Below are positions 24,008-31,957 of a DNA stretch of 64,000 nt, piece by piece. Within the stretch, counting starts at the first letter, position 1; every line of letters starts with the position of its first letter. The DNA comes from Actinomadura rupiterrae (GTDB lineage Bacteria > Actinomycetota > Actinomycetes > Streptosporangiales > Streptosporangiaceae). The position numbers were made by a program, and so were the translations under genes. The notes under the pieces were generated by a model that saw only the letters and a program-made list of their open reading frames with translations, was not told the origin of the DNA and made no database searches. Location of the stretch: positions 372,001 through 436,000 of the forward strand of contig NZ_JAMZEA010000001.1 in assembly GCF_024172125.1 (NCBI RefSeq), given 5' to 3'.

Positions 24008-24633
24008 CGGGTGCGGGTGGAGGGGGTGGCGAGGGCGGCTGCTGCACCTAGGCCTAGGTAGATCAGGCCGGTGGCGTAGCGCTGGCGGCGGCGGAACACC
24101 GGGCGTGCGCGGAGCCAGCTGCCGATCGAGCCGGCTGCGACCGCGTACACGGTGTCGCTGAGCAGGCCGATCGCACCGACGGTCAGGCCCATGACGGCGA
24201 TCTGGAGCGGGACGGCGCCTGCCGCGCGGTCTACGAACTGCGGCAGGAAGGCCAGGAAGAACAGCACGACCTTCGGGTTGAACAGGTTGACGAGCAGGCC
24301 GTCCAGGAAGACGCGGCGCAGCGAGGCGGGCGCGACGCGGACCTCGCTCAGCTCGTCGCGGGACCGCAGCGTCCGGACGGCGAGGTACAGCAGGTAGGCC
24401 GCGCCCGCGTAGCGCAGCACGGAGAACGCGGTCGCGGACGCGGCGATCAGCGCCGACAGCCCGGCCGCCGCGAGCGCGACGTGCACCAGCGTCGCGCACT
24501 CCACGCCCAGCGCGGAGACGACGCCTGCGCGGCGTCCGTCCGCGATGCTGCGCGTGACGATGTAGAGGTGGTTCGGGCCGGGGATGGCGATCAGGGTGGT
24601 CGCCGCCAGCAGGAACAGCCACGGGTTGCTCAT
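24004..24633 (-). CDS. LysE-family exporter
   Basis: 209 residues, about six membrane helices. The start matches the LysE/RhtB signature: LIAIPGPNHLYIVTRSIADG, with the conserved GPN and later NPKVVLFFLAFLPQF. These carriers export amino acids or related small metabolites using the proton gradient. It is convergent with the carboxypeptidase and shares the CTAG tetranucleotide for both stop codons. Confidence 0.9.
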   Translation of the reverse strand: MSNPWLFLLAATTLIAIPGPNHLYIVTRSIADGRRAGVVSALGVECATLVHVALAAAGLSALIAASATAFSVLRYAGAAYLLYLAVRTLRSRDELSEVRVAPASLRRVFLDGLLVNLFNPKVVLFFLAFLPQFVDRAAGAVPLQIAVMGLTVGAIGLLSDTVYAVAAGSIGSWLRARPVFRRRQRYATGLIYLGLGAAAALATPSTRTR

Positions 24634-24702
24634 CCCGGCACCGTAGGGCGCGCTCGTGCGCGCGCGACAGGACCAATCAGCCGGACACTCCGTGGACCAC
24701 GC

Positions 24703-25359
24703 TCAGGACGCGGCCTGGGCCTCGGTCGCGAGGGCTCCGGCCAGGACGAGCCGTCCGGACGTCCGGACCATGTAGGTGACCTCTTCGAGCGGCCGCCGCA
24801 GCGAGGTCAGCGCGACCAGCGCGGCGAGCAGCGTGTGGCCGAGGACGATCTCGACCGCGTCCCGGTCGGGCACCGGGTCGCCGATCGCCGCGGACAGCCG
24901 GTCCCGGACGAACAGGAACAGCACCGTCCGGGCGTCCTCGACCGACGGGTCGTCCGAGGTGACGGCCTGGATGATCGCCGAGGTGAGGGTCAGCTCACCG
25001 GACGCGATCTCCACGATCCGCTCCAGCAGCGAGGTGAGCCGCTCGGTGGGGGTGTCGCCGACGGCGAGCGCGTCGATGTCGGCGGTCACCCGGTGCGCCC
25101 AGGCCGCGGCGACCTCGGTGAGCAGGTGGTCCTTGGTCGCGAAGTACCGGTACACCGTGGCGCGGGCCACGCCGGCGCGGTCGGCGACGTCGTGCATCGT
25201 GACGGCTCCGTAGCCGCCCTCGTCCGCCAGCTCGCGCGCGGCCTCCAGCAGCCGCTCCCGGCGGGCCTGCTGGTCCTTCGTCAACGTCCTGGTGACGGTG
25301 ATCCGGACGCCGCCACTCACACTGCCGCTCAACGCGCCTCCTCGGGATGACGCTCCCAT
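24703..25359 (-). CDS. TetR-family transcriptional regulator
   Basis: The product is 218 residues from the ATG at 25359; a TTG at 25332 preceded by GAGGAGG is a good alternative and would remove nine residues. The helix-turn-helix is at about 27-75: AARELADEGGYGAVTMHDVADRAGVARATVYRYFATKDHLL, written in pieces as GAVTMHDVADRAGVARATVY and RYFATKDHLL. The C-terminal ligand domain is of the type found in KstR-like regulators of lipid or steroid catabolism. It lies beside two SDRs, an amidohydrolase and a P450, and may act at the palindrome at 26392-26405. Confidence 0.88.
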   Translation of the reverse strand: MGASSRGGALSGSVSGGVRITVTRTLTKDQQARRERLLEAARELADEGGYGAVTMHDVADRAGVARATVYRYFATKDHLLTEVAAAWAHRVTADIDALAVGDTPTERLTSLLERIVEIASGELTLTSAIIQAVTSDDPSVEDARTVLFLFVRDRLSAAIGDPVPDRDAVEIVLGHTLLAALVALTSLRRPLEEVTYMVRTSGRLVLAGALATEAQAAS

Positions 25360-25410
25360 TGTCCCGCAGATCCGCCTGTCCCACGGGGCGCGCGTTCGAA
25401 TCGAGACCCT

Positions 25411-25548
25411 CGGTCACGGCTTTCGCAGTCGGAAGCGGAGCGGTCAGTCACGGGTTTCGCAGTCGGAAGCGGAGGCGGTCAGTCACGGCTTTCGTAGTCG
25501 GGCAGCAGAGGCGGTCAGTCACGGGTTTCGTAGTCGGGCAGTGGAGGC
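25411..25548 (-). repeat. Tandem duplication of the 3' end of the SDR gene
   Basis: Four copies of a 30-36 bp unit start at 25411, 25441, 25476 and 25512 (plus-strand reading cggtcagtcacgggtttcgtagtcgggcag). The copy at 25512-25548 contains the last codons and stop of the SDR (PLPDYETRD). The other three lie downstream of the stop and still encode close copies of that tail. Confidence 0.85.
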
Positions 25549-26360
25549 AGCTCGCCGGACGCGAGCGCGGCGGCGCGGGCGGCGAGCCCGGGCCGGTACG
25601 CGTCATGCGTCAGCACCAGGAACCGCTGCGTCCGGACGGCGTCCACGACCTGCTCCGCGACCGCTTCCGGCGCGATCCCGGCCGCGACGGTGTCCGCGAT
25701 GACCTGCTCGACGAACGCCTGGTCGTCGGACGGCTCGGTCCGCGCCGACGCCGGACGGTTGCGTTCCGACTGATGGATGCGGGTGGCGACCCCGCCCGGG
25801 CACAGGACCGAGGCGCGCAGCCGGGAGCCGGAGACGACCAGCTCGTGCCCGAGGCACTCGGTCGCGGCGTAGGCGGCGAACTTCGAGACGGAGTACGGGC
25901 CGGAGAACGGCGCGGCGAACAGGCCCGCGACGGACGAGGTGGTCACGATGTGCCCCTCGTCGCCGCCCTCGATCATCCGCGGGACGAACGCCTGGATCCC
26001 GTGCAGCACGCCCCAGAAGTTGACCTGGAGCGCCCACGCGAAGTCGCGCGCGGGACGCGACCAGATCTGGCAGCCGTTGAAGACCCCCGCGTTGTTGCAC
26101 AGCACGTGGACGGCCCCGAAGCCGTCGAAGACGCGGTCGGCGAAGGCGTGCACGGCCTCCTCGTCGCCCACGTCCACGACCTGCGCGATCACTTCCGTAC
26201 CGCGTGCGGCGAGGGAGCGGCGGACGGCGTCCAGCGCGTCCTTCTCGATGTCGGCGATCGCGAGGCGCATGCCCTCGGCCGCGAACCGCTCCGCGAGCGC
26301 GCGGCCGATGCCGCTGCCCGCGCCGGTCACGACGGCGACGCGCCCGTCGAAATCCTCCAC
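25515..26360 (-). CDS. Short-chain dehydrogenase/reductase
   Basis: The GTG at 26360 has GGGGAGG about 5 nt upstream, giving 281 residues. Classical SDR features: the NAD(P) motif VVTGAGSGIGRA, the NNAG motif (LCNNAGVFNG), the catalytic Ser in TTSSVAGLFA, and YSVSK (Tyr-x-x-x-Lys). The acidic residue in AIADIE after strand 2 favours NAD(H). The Asp-Val pattern VVDVGDEE is also typical. It is divergent from the second SDR. The substrate is unknown; steroid, lipid or terpenoid alcohol oxidation is possible given the P450 and TetR neighbours. Its final codons are part of a tandem repeat. Confidence 0.9.
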   Translation of the reverse strand: MEDFDGRVAVVTGAGSGIGRALAERFAAEGMRLAIADIEKDALDAVRRSLAARGTEVIAQVVDVGDEEAVHAFADRVFDGFGAVHVLCNNAGVFNGCQIWSRPARDFAWALQVNFWGVLHGIQAFVPRMIEGGDEGHIVTTSSVAGLFAAPFSGPYSVSKFAAYAATECLGHELVVSGSRLRASVLCPGGVATRIHQSERNRPASARTEPSDDQAFVEQVIADTVAAGIAPEAVAEQVVDAVRTQRFLVLTHDAYRPGLAARAAALASGELPPLPDYETRD

Positions 26361-26391
26361 CTGGCCTCCCCGGTGAGCGGAACTCTGACCT

Positions 26392-26405
26392 ACCAATCGC
26401 TTGGT
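26392..26405. promoter_or_regulatory. Palindromic operator between the two SDR genes
   Basis: ACCAATCGCTTGGT has perfect 5-bp arms (ACCAA / TTGGT). It matches 13 of 14 fixed or free positions of the KstR2 consensus AnCAAGnnCTTGnT as I recall it, with one mismatch in the left arm. It sits midway between divergent starts at 26360 and 26464, where the TetR protein encoded at 24703-25359 could control both. Confidence 0.5.
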
Positions 26406-26463
26406 TCGGACGTTAGCCTAGCCTCACGTCTCATTCCATCCCCGGGCCGCTCTGGGAGGCGCG

Positions 26464-27447
26464 ATGGGCTCGCTGGAAGGCACGTCCGCACTGGTCACCG
26501 GGGGAGGCAGCGGCATCGGCCTCGCCTGCGCCCGCCGGCTCGCCGCCGACGGCGCGCGCGTCACGGTCTGCGGCCGGACCGAGGCCAAGCTGAAACGGAC
26601 CGGCCTGCCGTACGCCGTCGCCGACGTCACCGACGAGGACGCGATCGCCGCCGCGGTCGAGCAGGCCGCGCGGGACGCCCCGCTGCGCGCGGTCGTGCAC
26701 AGCGCGGGCGGCTCGACCTCGATCGGCCCGATCCAGGGGCTCGACGCGGACGCCTGGCGCCGGACGTTCGAGCTGAACGCGACCGGCACGATGCTCACGC
26801 TCAAGCACGCGGCCCGGCGGATGGCGCGCGACGGCGGCGGCGCGTTCGTCGCGATCTCGTCCATCGCGTCGTCCAACACCCACCGGTGGTTCGGCGCGTA
26901 CGGGCCGTCCAAGGCGGCCGTCGACCACCTCGTCAGGCTCGCGGCGGACGAGCTGGGCGGCGCGGGCGTCCGCGTGAACGGCATCCGGCCCGGGCTCGTC
27001 CGCACCGAACTGGTCGCGGGCATCGCCGACGCCGGGCCGATCCTGGACGACTACCTCGCCTGCATGCCGATCTCCCGCACCGGCGAGCCCGAGGACATCG
27101 CCGAGGCCGCGCGGTTCCTCGCGGGGCCCGAGTCGTCCTGGATCACCGGCCAGGTCATCAACGTGGACGGCGGCCACCACCTGCGGCGCGGCCCCGACTA
27201 CCGCGCCATGTTCGAGCCCATGTTCGGCCCCGAGGCACTCCGCGGCGCCCCCGAGGCACCGCGCGAAGACCCCGAAGCACCGCGCGGAGGTCTCGAAGCA
27301 CAACGCGGAGGTCCCGAGGAACTGTGCGGAGGTCTCGAGGCACTGCACGGAGGTCTCGAGGCACTGCACGAAGACACCGAGGCACAGCGCGGAGACGCCG
27401 AGGCACTACGCCGAGGTTCCGAGGCACTGCGCGGGGAGGCACCATGA
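26464..27447 (+). CDS. SDR oxidoreductase with heptapeptide-repeat tail
   Basis: This encodes 327 residues. The first ~250 are a standard SDR: LVTGGGSGIGLACA for cofactor binding, the catalytic Ser in ISSIASSN, YGPSK as the Tyr-x-x-x-Lys motif, and a C-terminal ITGQVINVDGG that marks FabG-like members. VHSAGGS replaces the usual NNAG. Normal SDRs end soon after this point; here 72 more residues follow, made of ten heptapeptides (consensus xEALRGG). The stop overlaps the ATG of the amidohydrolase gene (ATGA), indicating coupling. The tail encodes SD-like GGAGG sequences on its mRNA. Confidence 0.88.
   Translation: MGSLEGTSALVTGGGSGIGLACARRLAADGARVTVCGRTEAKLKRTGLPYAVADVTDEDAIAAAVEQAARDAPLRAVVHSAGGSTSIGPIQGLDADAWRRTFELNATGTMLTLKHAARRMARDGGGAFVAISSIASSNTHRWFGAYGPSKAAVDHLVRLAADELGGAGVRVNGIRPGLVRTELVAGIADAGPILDDYLACMPISRTGEPEDIAEAARFLAGPESSWITGQVINVDGGHHLRRGPDYRAMFEPMFGPEALRGAPEAPREDPEAPRGGLEAQRGGPEELCGGLEALHGGLEALHEDTEAQRGDAEALRRGSEALRGEAP
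27229..27438 (+). repeat. 21-bp x 10 tandem repeat
   Basis: Ten copies of a 21-bp unit close to ctcgaggcactgcacggaggt encode PEALRGA, PEAPRED, PEAPRGG, LEAQRGG, PEELCGG, LEALHGG, LEALHED, TEAQRGD, AEALRRG and SEALRGE. Several copies contain GGAGGT, complementary to the 16S rRNA 3' end. The array ends 5 nt before the amidohydrolase ATG. Confidence 0.9.
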
Positions 27448-29180
27448 ACGATCTCGTCATCAGGGACGCGCTGGTCGTCGACGGGACGGGCGCGCCGCCG
27501 CGCGCGGCCGACGTCGCCGCGGCCGACGGGAGGATCACCGAGGTCGGGACGGTCTCCGGCCGCGCCCGGCGCACGGTCGACGCGGGCGGCGCGGCCCTCA
27601 CGCCCGGCTTCGTGGACGTCCACACGCACTACGACGGGCAGGCGACCTGGGATCCGGTGCTCGCGCCGTCCTCCCTGCACGGCGTGACGACCGCCGTCAT
27701 GGGCAACTGCGGCGTCGGGTTCGCGCCCGCCCAGCCGCACCGGCGCGACTGGCTGATCGGGCTGATGGAGGGCGTGGAGGACATCCCGGGCAGCGCGCTC
27801 GCCGAGGGCATCGCGTGGGAGTGGGAGTCCTTCCCCGAGTTCCTGGACGCGCTGGGCCGCCGCGCCTTCACGATGGACCTCGGCACGCAGGTGCCGCACG
27901 GCGCCGTCCGCGCGTACGTGATGGGCGAGCGCGGAGCGCGCAACGAACCCGCGGACGCCGCCGACATCGCCGCGATGAAGGCGATCGTGAAGGAGGGCGT
28001 CGCGGCGGGCGCGCTCGGCTTCTCCACATCGCGGACGCTCACGCACAAGGCCATCGACGGCGAGTACGTGCCGGGCACCTTCGCCGCCGAGGACGAGCTG
28101 TTCGGCATAGGCGAAGCCCTCCGCGAGCTCGGACGCGGCGTGTACGAGTTGGCTCCCGCAGGAGCGGCGGGCGAGGACGTGAACGCGCCCGCGCAGGAGG
28201 TCGCCTGGATGCGGCGGCTCTCCAAAGCCATCGGACGGCCCGTCTCGTTCGCTCTCCTACAGATCGATGCCGTCCCGGAGTTGTGGCGCGAACTCTTGGA
28301 AATGTCCGCGTCCGATGCCGAGGCGATGCTGTTCCCACAGGTCGCGTCCCGTCCGTTCGGGATGCTCATCTGCCTTGACTCGCTCCATGCGTTCGGCGAC
28401 CACCCGTCCTATGTGGAGATGGCACTACTGCCGAGGGCCGAACGCGTCGCGCGCATGAGGGACCCCGAGATGAAGGCTCGGATCCTGGCCGAACGTCCGG
28501 AACAGGAGGACATCCTCGCCGCGATGGTCCGCGGCTTCCCCGAGCGGCTGTTCCCCCTGGCGGAACGCAACCCCGACTACGAGCCGCACCCCGACACGTC
28601 CGTTGCAGCACGCGCCGCAGCATCCGGACGCGACCCTATGGAGCTGCTCTATGACGAGCTGCTGGAGGACGACGGACGCAACGTCCTGATGATGCCGCTA
28701 CTCAACTACTCCGATTTCAACCTGGACGCACAGCGCGAAATGCTGACGCACCCGCGCGCCGTCCTCGGCCTAGGCGACGGCGGCGCGCACTGCGGTTTCA
28801 TCTGCGACGCGTCCCTGCCCACGACGATGCTGAGCCACTGGGCGCGGGACCGGAGCCGCGGCGAGCGCCTGCCCGTCGAGCACGTCGTCCGGATGATGAC
28901 CCGCGACACCGCCCGCCTGTACGGGCTGGCCGACCGCGGTGTCATCGCGCCCGGCATGCGGGCCGACCTCAACCTCATCGATCTGGACACCGTCGCGTTG
29001 CGGCGTCCCGAGGTGCGGTACGACCTGCCCGCCGGGGGCCGCCGCATCGTCCAGCGGGCGGACGGGTACCTCGCCACCTTCGTCCGCGGCGTCCAGACCT
29101 TCGCGGACGGCGAACCCACCGGCGAGCTTCCCGGACGGCTCGTCCGAGGCGGCCTCGCGGGCCGAGGCGGCCGGTCATGA
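27444..29180 (+). CDS. Amidohydrolase of the D-aminoacylase type
   Basis: 578 residues from an ATG overlapping the SDR stop, with GGGGAGG 5 nt upstream. It has the composite beta-sandwich and TIM-barrel fold of the amidohydrolase superfamily: IRDALVVDGTGAPPRAADV at the N-terminus, TPGFVDVHTHYDGQATWDP with the metal-binding HxH, MGNCGVGFAP, and GDGGAHCGFICD near the C-terminus, all seen in N-acyl-D-amino-acid deacylases and related actinobacterial hydrolases of unknown substrate. It would cleave an amide or cyclic amide bond in the cytoplasm. Its last codons (GGRS then TGA) are the first member of a 35-bp tandem repeat leading to the P450 start. Confidence 0.87.
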   Translation: MNDLVIRDALVVDGTGAPPRAADVAAADGRITEVGTVSGRARRTVDAGGAALTPGFVDVHTHYDGQATWDPVLAPSSLHGVTTAVMGNCGVGFAPAQPHRRDWLIGLMEGVEDIPGSALAEGIAWEWESFPEFLDALGRRAFTMDLGTQVPHGAVRAYVMGERGARNEPADAADIAAMKAIVKEGVAAGALGFSTSRTLTHKAIDGEYVPGTFAAEDELFGIGEALRELGRGVYELAPAGAAGEDVNAPAQEVAWMRRLSKAIGRPVSFALLQIDAVPELWRELLEMSASDAEAMLFPQVASRPFGMLICLDSLHAFGDHPSYVEMALLPRAERVARMRDPEMKARILAERPEQEDILAAMVRGFPERLFPLAERNPDYEPHPDTSVAARAAASGRDPMELLYDELLEDDGRNVLMMPLLNYSDFNLDAQREMLTHPRAVLGLGDGGAHCGFICDASLPTTMLSHWARDRSRGERLPVEHVVRMMTRDTARLYGLADRGVIAPGMRADLNLIDLDTVALRRPEVRYDLPAGGRRIVQRADGYLATFVRGVQTFADGEPTGELPGRLVRGGLAGRGGRS

Positions 29181-29215
29181 ACGCGGACCGAGCGGACCGA
29201 GGAGGCCGGTCATGA
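29177..29215 (+). CDS. 12-codon mini-ORF 1 upstream of the P450
   Basis: ATG at 29177 overlaps the amidohydrolase TGA, and the reading frame encodes MNADRADRGGRS before a TGA that overlaps the next ATG. It contains the ribosome site for mini-ORF 2. Whether it is translated is unknown; it could pass ribosomes from the amidohydrolase to the P450. Confidence 0.4.
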   Translation: MNADRADRGGRS

Positions 29216-29250
29216 ACGTGGACCGAGCAGACCGAGGAGGCCGGGCATGA
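29212..29250 (+). CDS. 12-codon mini-ORF 2 upstream of the P450
   Basis: Starts in the stop of mini-ORF 1 with GAGGAGG 6 nt upstream, encodes MNVDRADRGGRA, and stops at a TGA overlapping the P450 ATG. Its first four residues (MNVD) equal the P450 N-terminus, showing that it arose by duplication of that start. Confidence 0.42.
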   Translation: MNVDRADRGGRA

Positions 29251-30413
29251 ACGTGGACCTGCTCGACGGCGAGATGTACGCGACCGACCCCTGGTCGGTT
29301 TACAAGTGGCTGCGCGCGGAGGCGCCGGTCTACCACGACGAGGCGAACGGGCTGTGGGGCGTGTCCCGGCACGCCGACGTCTTCGCCGTCGAACGCGACC
29401 CGAAGTTGTGGCGGAACGGCGGCGGGTACCGGCCGCAGCTCGCCTCCGACCCGTCCATGATCGGAGTGGACGACCCGGAGCACGCCCAGCGCCGCCGCCT
29501 GGTCTACCAGCGGTTCACCCCGCGCGGCGTGGCCCGCTACGCGGACCGGATCCGCGCGACCGCCGTGGACTGCATCGAGAACGCCCTCGACCAGGGCACA
29601 TCGGACGCCGTGGAGACGCTCGCCGCGCCCCTGCCCGCCCGCGTGATCGGCTGGCTGCTCGGCTTCCCCGAGGAGGCGTGGCCGAAGCTCGCGCACTGGT
29701 CGGCGACGGCCGTCTACGCGGGCGGCGGGCAGCGCTACGTCACGCACGAGGCGACCGTCGCCGTCGGCGAGTTCGCCATGGCCGTCCTGGAGATGGCCCG
29801 GGACCGCCGCGAATGCCCGACCTCCGACCTGCTCACCCTCTGGGCGAACGCGGGCGGCGGCTGCCCCCGCTACGACGACGAGCACCTCGCGCACGAGGCG
29901 CTGCTCCTGCTCGTCGGCGGCGCGGAGACGACCCGGACGGTGATCGCGACCGCGATCGACGCGCTCATCCGGCACCCGGACCAGTGGCGGCTGCTGCGCG
30001 AGGACCCCGGCCTGATCCCCGGCGCGGTCGAGGAGTTCGTCCGGTGGACGACGCCGATCCTCAACATGTGCCGCACTGCGGACCGCGACGCCGAGATCGC
30101 CGGCGTGACCGTCCCGGCCGGGCAGCAGGTCGTCCTCATGTACGGCTCGGCGAACCGCGACGAGGCGGTGTTCGACCGTCCGGACGAGCTGGACGTCACC
30201 CGCCCGCCAGGCGACCACGTCGCGTTCGGTTTCGGCCCCCACTTCTGCCTCGGCGCGTCCCTGGCCCGGCTCGAACTGCGAATCTTCTTCGAGGAGTTCG
30301 TGGCCCGGGTGGGATCGGCCGCGCATGCCGACCTCGAAGGCCCGCGCATCCTCCGCAACGCCTTCGTCCGCGGCGTAACCACCTTCCCAATCACCCTCCA
30401 GCGACGAACCTAG
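29247..30413 (+). CDS. Cytochrome P450
   Basis: 388 residues, slightly shorter than most bacterial P450s. The I-helix oxygen-activation motif is VGGAETT (Thr228), the K-helix ExxR is EEFVR, and the heme loop FGFGPHFCLGASLARLE has the Cys ligand at 334. It is a soluble class I monooxygenase that needs ferredoxin and reductase partners, neither encoded here. The family resembles CYP125/142-like or related actinobacterial P450s acting on steroids, terpenoids or polyketides, but this is only by general impression. The ATG at 29247 is the third copy of a duplicated start region. GalE lies convergent downstream. Confidence 0.93.
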   Translation: MNVDLLDGEMYATDPWSVYKWLRAEAPVYHDEANGLWGVSRHADVFAVERDPKLWRNGGGYRPQLASDPSMIGVDDPEHAQRRRLVYQRFTPRGVARYADRIRATAVDCIENALDQGTSDAVETLAAPLPARVIGWLLGFPEEAWPKLAHWSATAVYAGGGQRYVTHEATVAVGEFAMAVLEMARDRRECPTSDLLTLWANAGGGCPRYDDEHLAHEALLLLVGGAETTRTVIATAIDALIRHPDQWRLLREDPGLIPGAVEEFVRWTTPILNMCRTADRDAEIAGVTVPAGQQVVLMYGSANRDEAVFDRPDELDVTRPPGDHVAFGFGPHFCLGASLARLELRIFFEEFVARVGSAAHADLEGPRILRNAFVRGVTTFPITLQRRT

Positions 30414-30472
30414 CCATGCGCCGACCAGACGACCGCCAGACGGCGGGCCGGACGGCTGCCGCCAGACGCCGG

Positions 30473-31597
30473 TCAGGCGACGACGTCCAGACGTCGACGA
30501 TGCTCGGCCCACTGAAGCGAGTGCCGAATGGCATCGCCGATCGTGAACTCCGGCCTCCAGCCGAGAACCTCCCAAGCCTTAGCCGGATCCACGAACGCCC
30601 CGACCACGTCCCCCGGCCGCGCCGCCGCCTCCTCCACAACCAACCCGTCCCCGACGACCGCCCGAAACGCCTCGACCAACTCCCGAACGGTCGTCCCGTC
30701 CCCAGTCCCCAAATTCACAACCTGATAAGCAGCACCAGGCGTACTCGCGGCCGGGGCGCCGGCCAAGCGTGCGGGTGAGGCCACGGCATCGGACGCAGGC
30801 AGAGCACCAGCCGGACCTGCGGACGGGGCACCGGCCAGGCGCGCGGGCGGAGTTCCGGCGGCGGGCGGGACGATCGCGTCGAAACGTTCCACGGCGGTGA
30901 CGAAGGCGCGCGCGATGTCCCAGACGTGGATGTAGTCGCGGATGGCCGTCCCGTCGCGGGTCGGCCACTCCACACCCGTGATCTTGAACGGCACGCCCGT
31001 CTCGTACGACTCGATCATCTTGCCGAGCGCATGCGTGGGCTTCCCCGACTGCAGGCCCGTGCGCATCTTCGGGTCCGCGCCGATCGGGTTCAGGTAGCGC
31101 AGCGACACCACGCGCAGCCCGTAGGCCCCGGCCAGGTCGCGCAGCGCCGCCTCCGCCATCGCCTTCGAGCGCGTATAGGGGTTGCGCGGGTCGAGCTCGG
31201 ACGCCTCGGTGACCGACAGGTCCGGGGACGGCCGGTACATGCCCGCCGTGGACGCGAACACCATCCGGTCGCAGTGGTTGCGCCGCAGGTGCTCGGCGAA
31301 CTCCAGCGTCCGCGTGAGGTTCACGCGGTAGTAGCGGGACGGGTCGCGCACCGAGTCCGGCACGACGATCAGCGCCGCGCAGTGCACCGCGGCGGCGATG
31401 TCCGGATGCTCGGCGAAGATCCGGTCCACCAGCACGCCGTCCCCGATGTCGCCGCGGTAGAAGACCTTCCCGGCCGTGAACTCCGTCCGTCCGGTGACCA
31501 GGCTGTCGAGCACGACCGGCGTGGCGCCGCGCTCGGCGAAGGCCGACGCGATCGTGCTCCCGATGAACCCCGCTCCCCCTGTGATCAGCACTTTCAC
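30473..31597 (-). CDS. galE: UDP-glucose 4-epimerase-like enzyme with low-complexity insert
   Basis: The GTG at 31597, with AGGGG 8 nt upstream, gives 374 residues. The extended SDR fold is clear: VKVLITGGAGFIGSTIA for NAD binding, the catalytic Ser/Thr in FASTAGMY, and YTRSK as the Tyr-x-x-x-Lys pair, then SLRYLNPIGADP and RDYIHVWDIARAF, diagnostic of GalE. It interconverts UDP-glucose and UDP-galactose (or the N-acetyl forms), supplying precursors to the exopolysaccharide genes that follow. About 48 residues of Ala/Pro-rich sequence (ARLAGAP occurs twice or more) are inserted between AVERFDAI and YQVVNLGTG; ordinary GalE proteins have only a few residues here. Confidence 0.88.
   Translation of the reverse strand: MKVLITGGAGFIGSTIASAFAERGATPVVLDSLVTGRTEFTAGKVFYRGDIGDGVLVDRIFAEHPDIAAAVHCAALIVVPDSVRDPSRYYRVNLTRTLEFAEHLRRNHCDRMVFASTAGMYRPSPDLSVTEASELDPRNPYTRSKAMAEAALRDLAGAYGLRVVSLRYLNPIGADPKMRTGLQSGKPTHALGKMIESYETGVPFKITGVEWPTRDGTAIRDYIHVWDIARAFVTAVERFDAIVPPAAGTPPARLAGAPSAGPAGALPASDAVASPARLAGAPAASTPGAAYQVVNLGTGDGTTVRELVEAFRAVVGDGLVVEEAAARPGDVVGAFVDPAKAWEVLGWRPEFTIGDAIRHSLQWAEHRRRLDVVA
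30727..30871 (-). repeat. Ala/Pro-rich in-frame insert in galE
   Basis: Boundaries are approximate. The insert encodes PARLAGAPSAGPAGALP and PARLAGAPAASTPG with a shared PARLAGAP motif, suggesting expansion of a short repeat inside an otherwise ordinary enzyme. Confidence 0.6.
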
Positions 31598-31957
31598 TGC
31601 GGTCACCCCTAACCGATCGTGCTCCCCGTGGCTCGGTACGGACAGAATCCGCAAGCCTCCTCGCAGGGTCAACGCCGCGTTAACCAACTGACCAGCACCG
31701 GACGCCCCGTCCCCCACCACGTTTCGCCGCCCCCAAACCCCAACGCCCCCGCGCCCGCACCCACGCGCGCGCAACCCACCCCCCACCCAACACCCCATCC
31801 CACAAGCACCCCCTCTTCACTCAAGTAACACCCTCTAACAAACCCAACCCCCCTTCACACAAACTTCAATATCTCACAACCACACCACCCCCTAACAAAA
31901 CACTTGCCCCTCACCCCCACACCGCCCCTTCACCCACGCCCCCAGCCCTCACTCATC
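31598..31957. other. Gene-free, G-poor upstream region of galE
   Basis: No gene is seen. From 31772 to 31921 the plus strand has only three G residues in 150, with many C-runs (ccccccaccc, aaccccccct). The minus strand, the coding strand for galE, therefore carries many G-runs. The galE promoter must lie here; I cannot place it. Confidence 0.7.

Larger units (their letters stand above)
29169..29273 (+). repeat. 35-bp tandem repeat of a translation start
   Basis: GGCCGGtCATGAACG begins at 29169, 29204 and 29239, exactly 35 bp apart. Each unit carries a ribosome site (GAGGAGG in the second and third) and an ATG. The third ATG (29247) starts the P450; the first (29177) overlaps the amidohydrolase stop. 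The third copy decays after the first ~20 bases. Confidence 0.9.

Noticed and set aside
30414..30472. Terminator between the P450 and galE
   Set aside because: Only short repeated ccgccagacg elements are seen; no convincing stem-loop.
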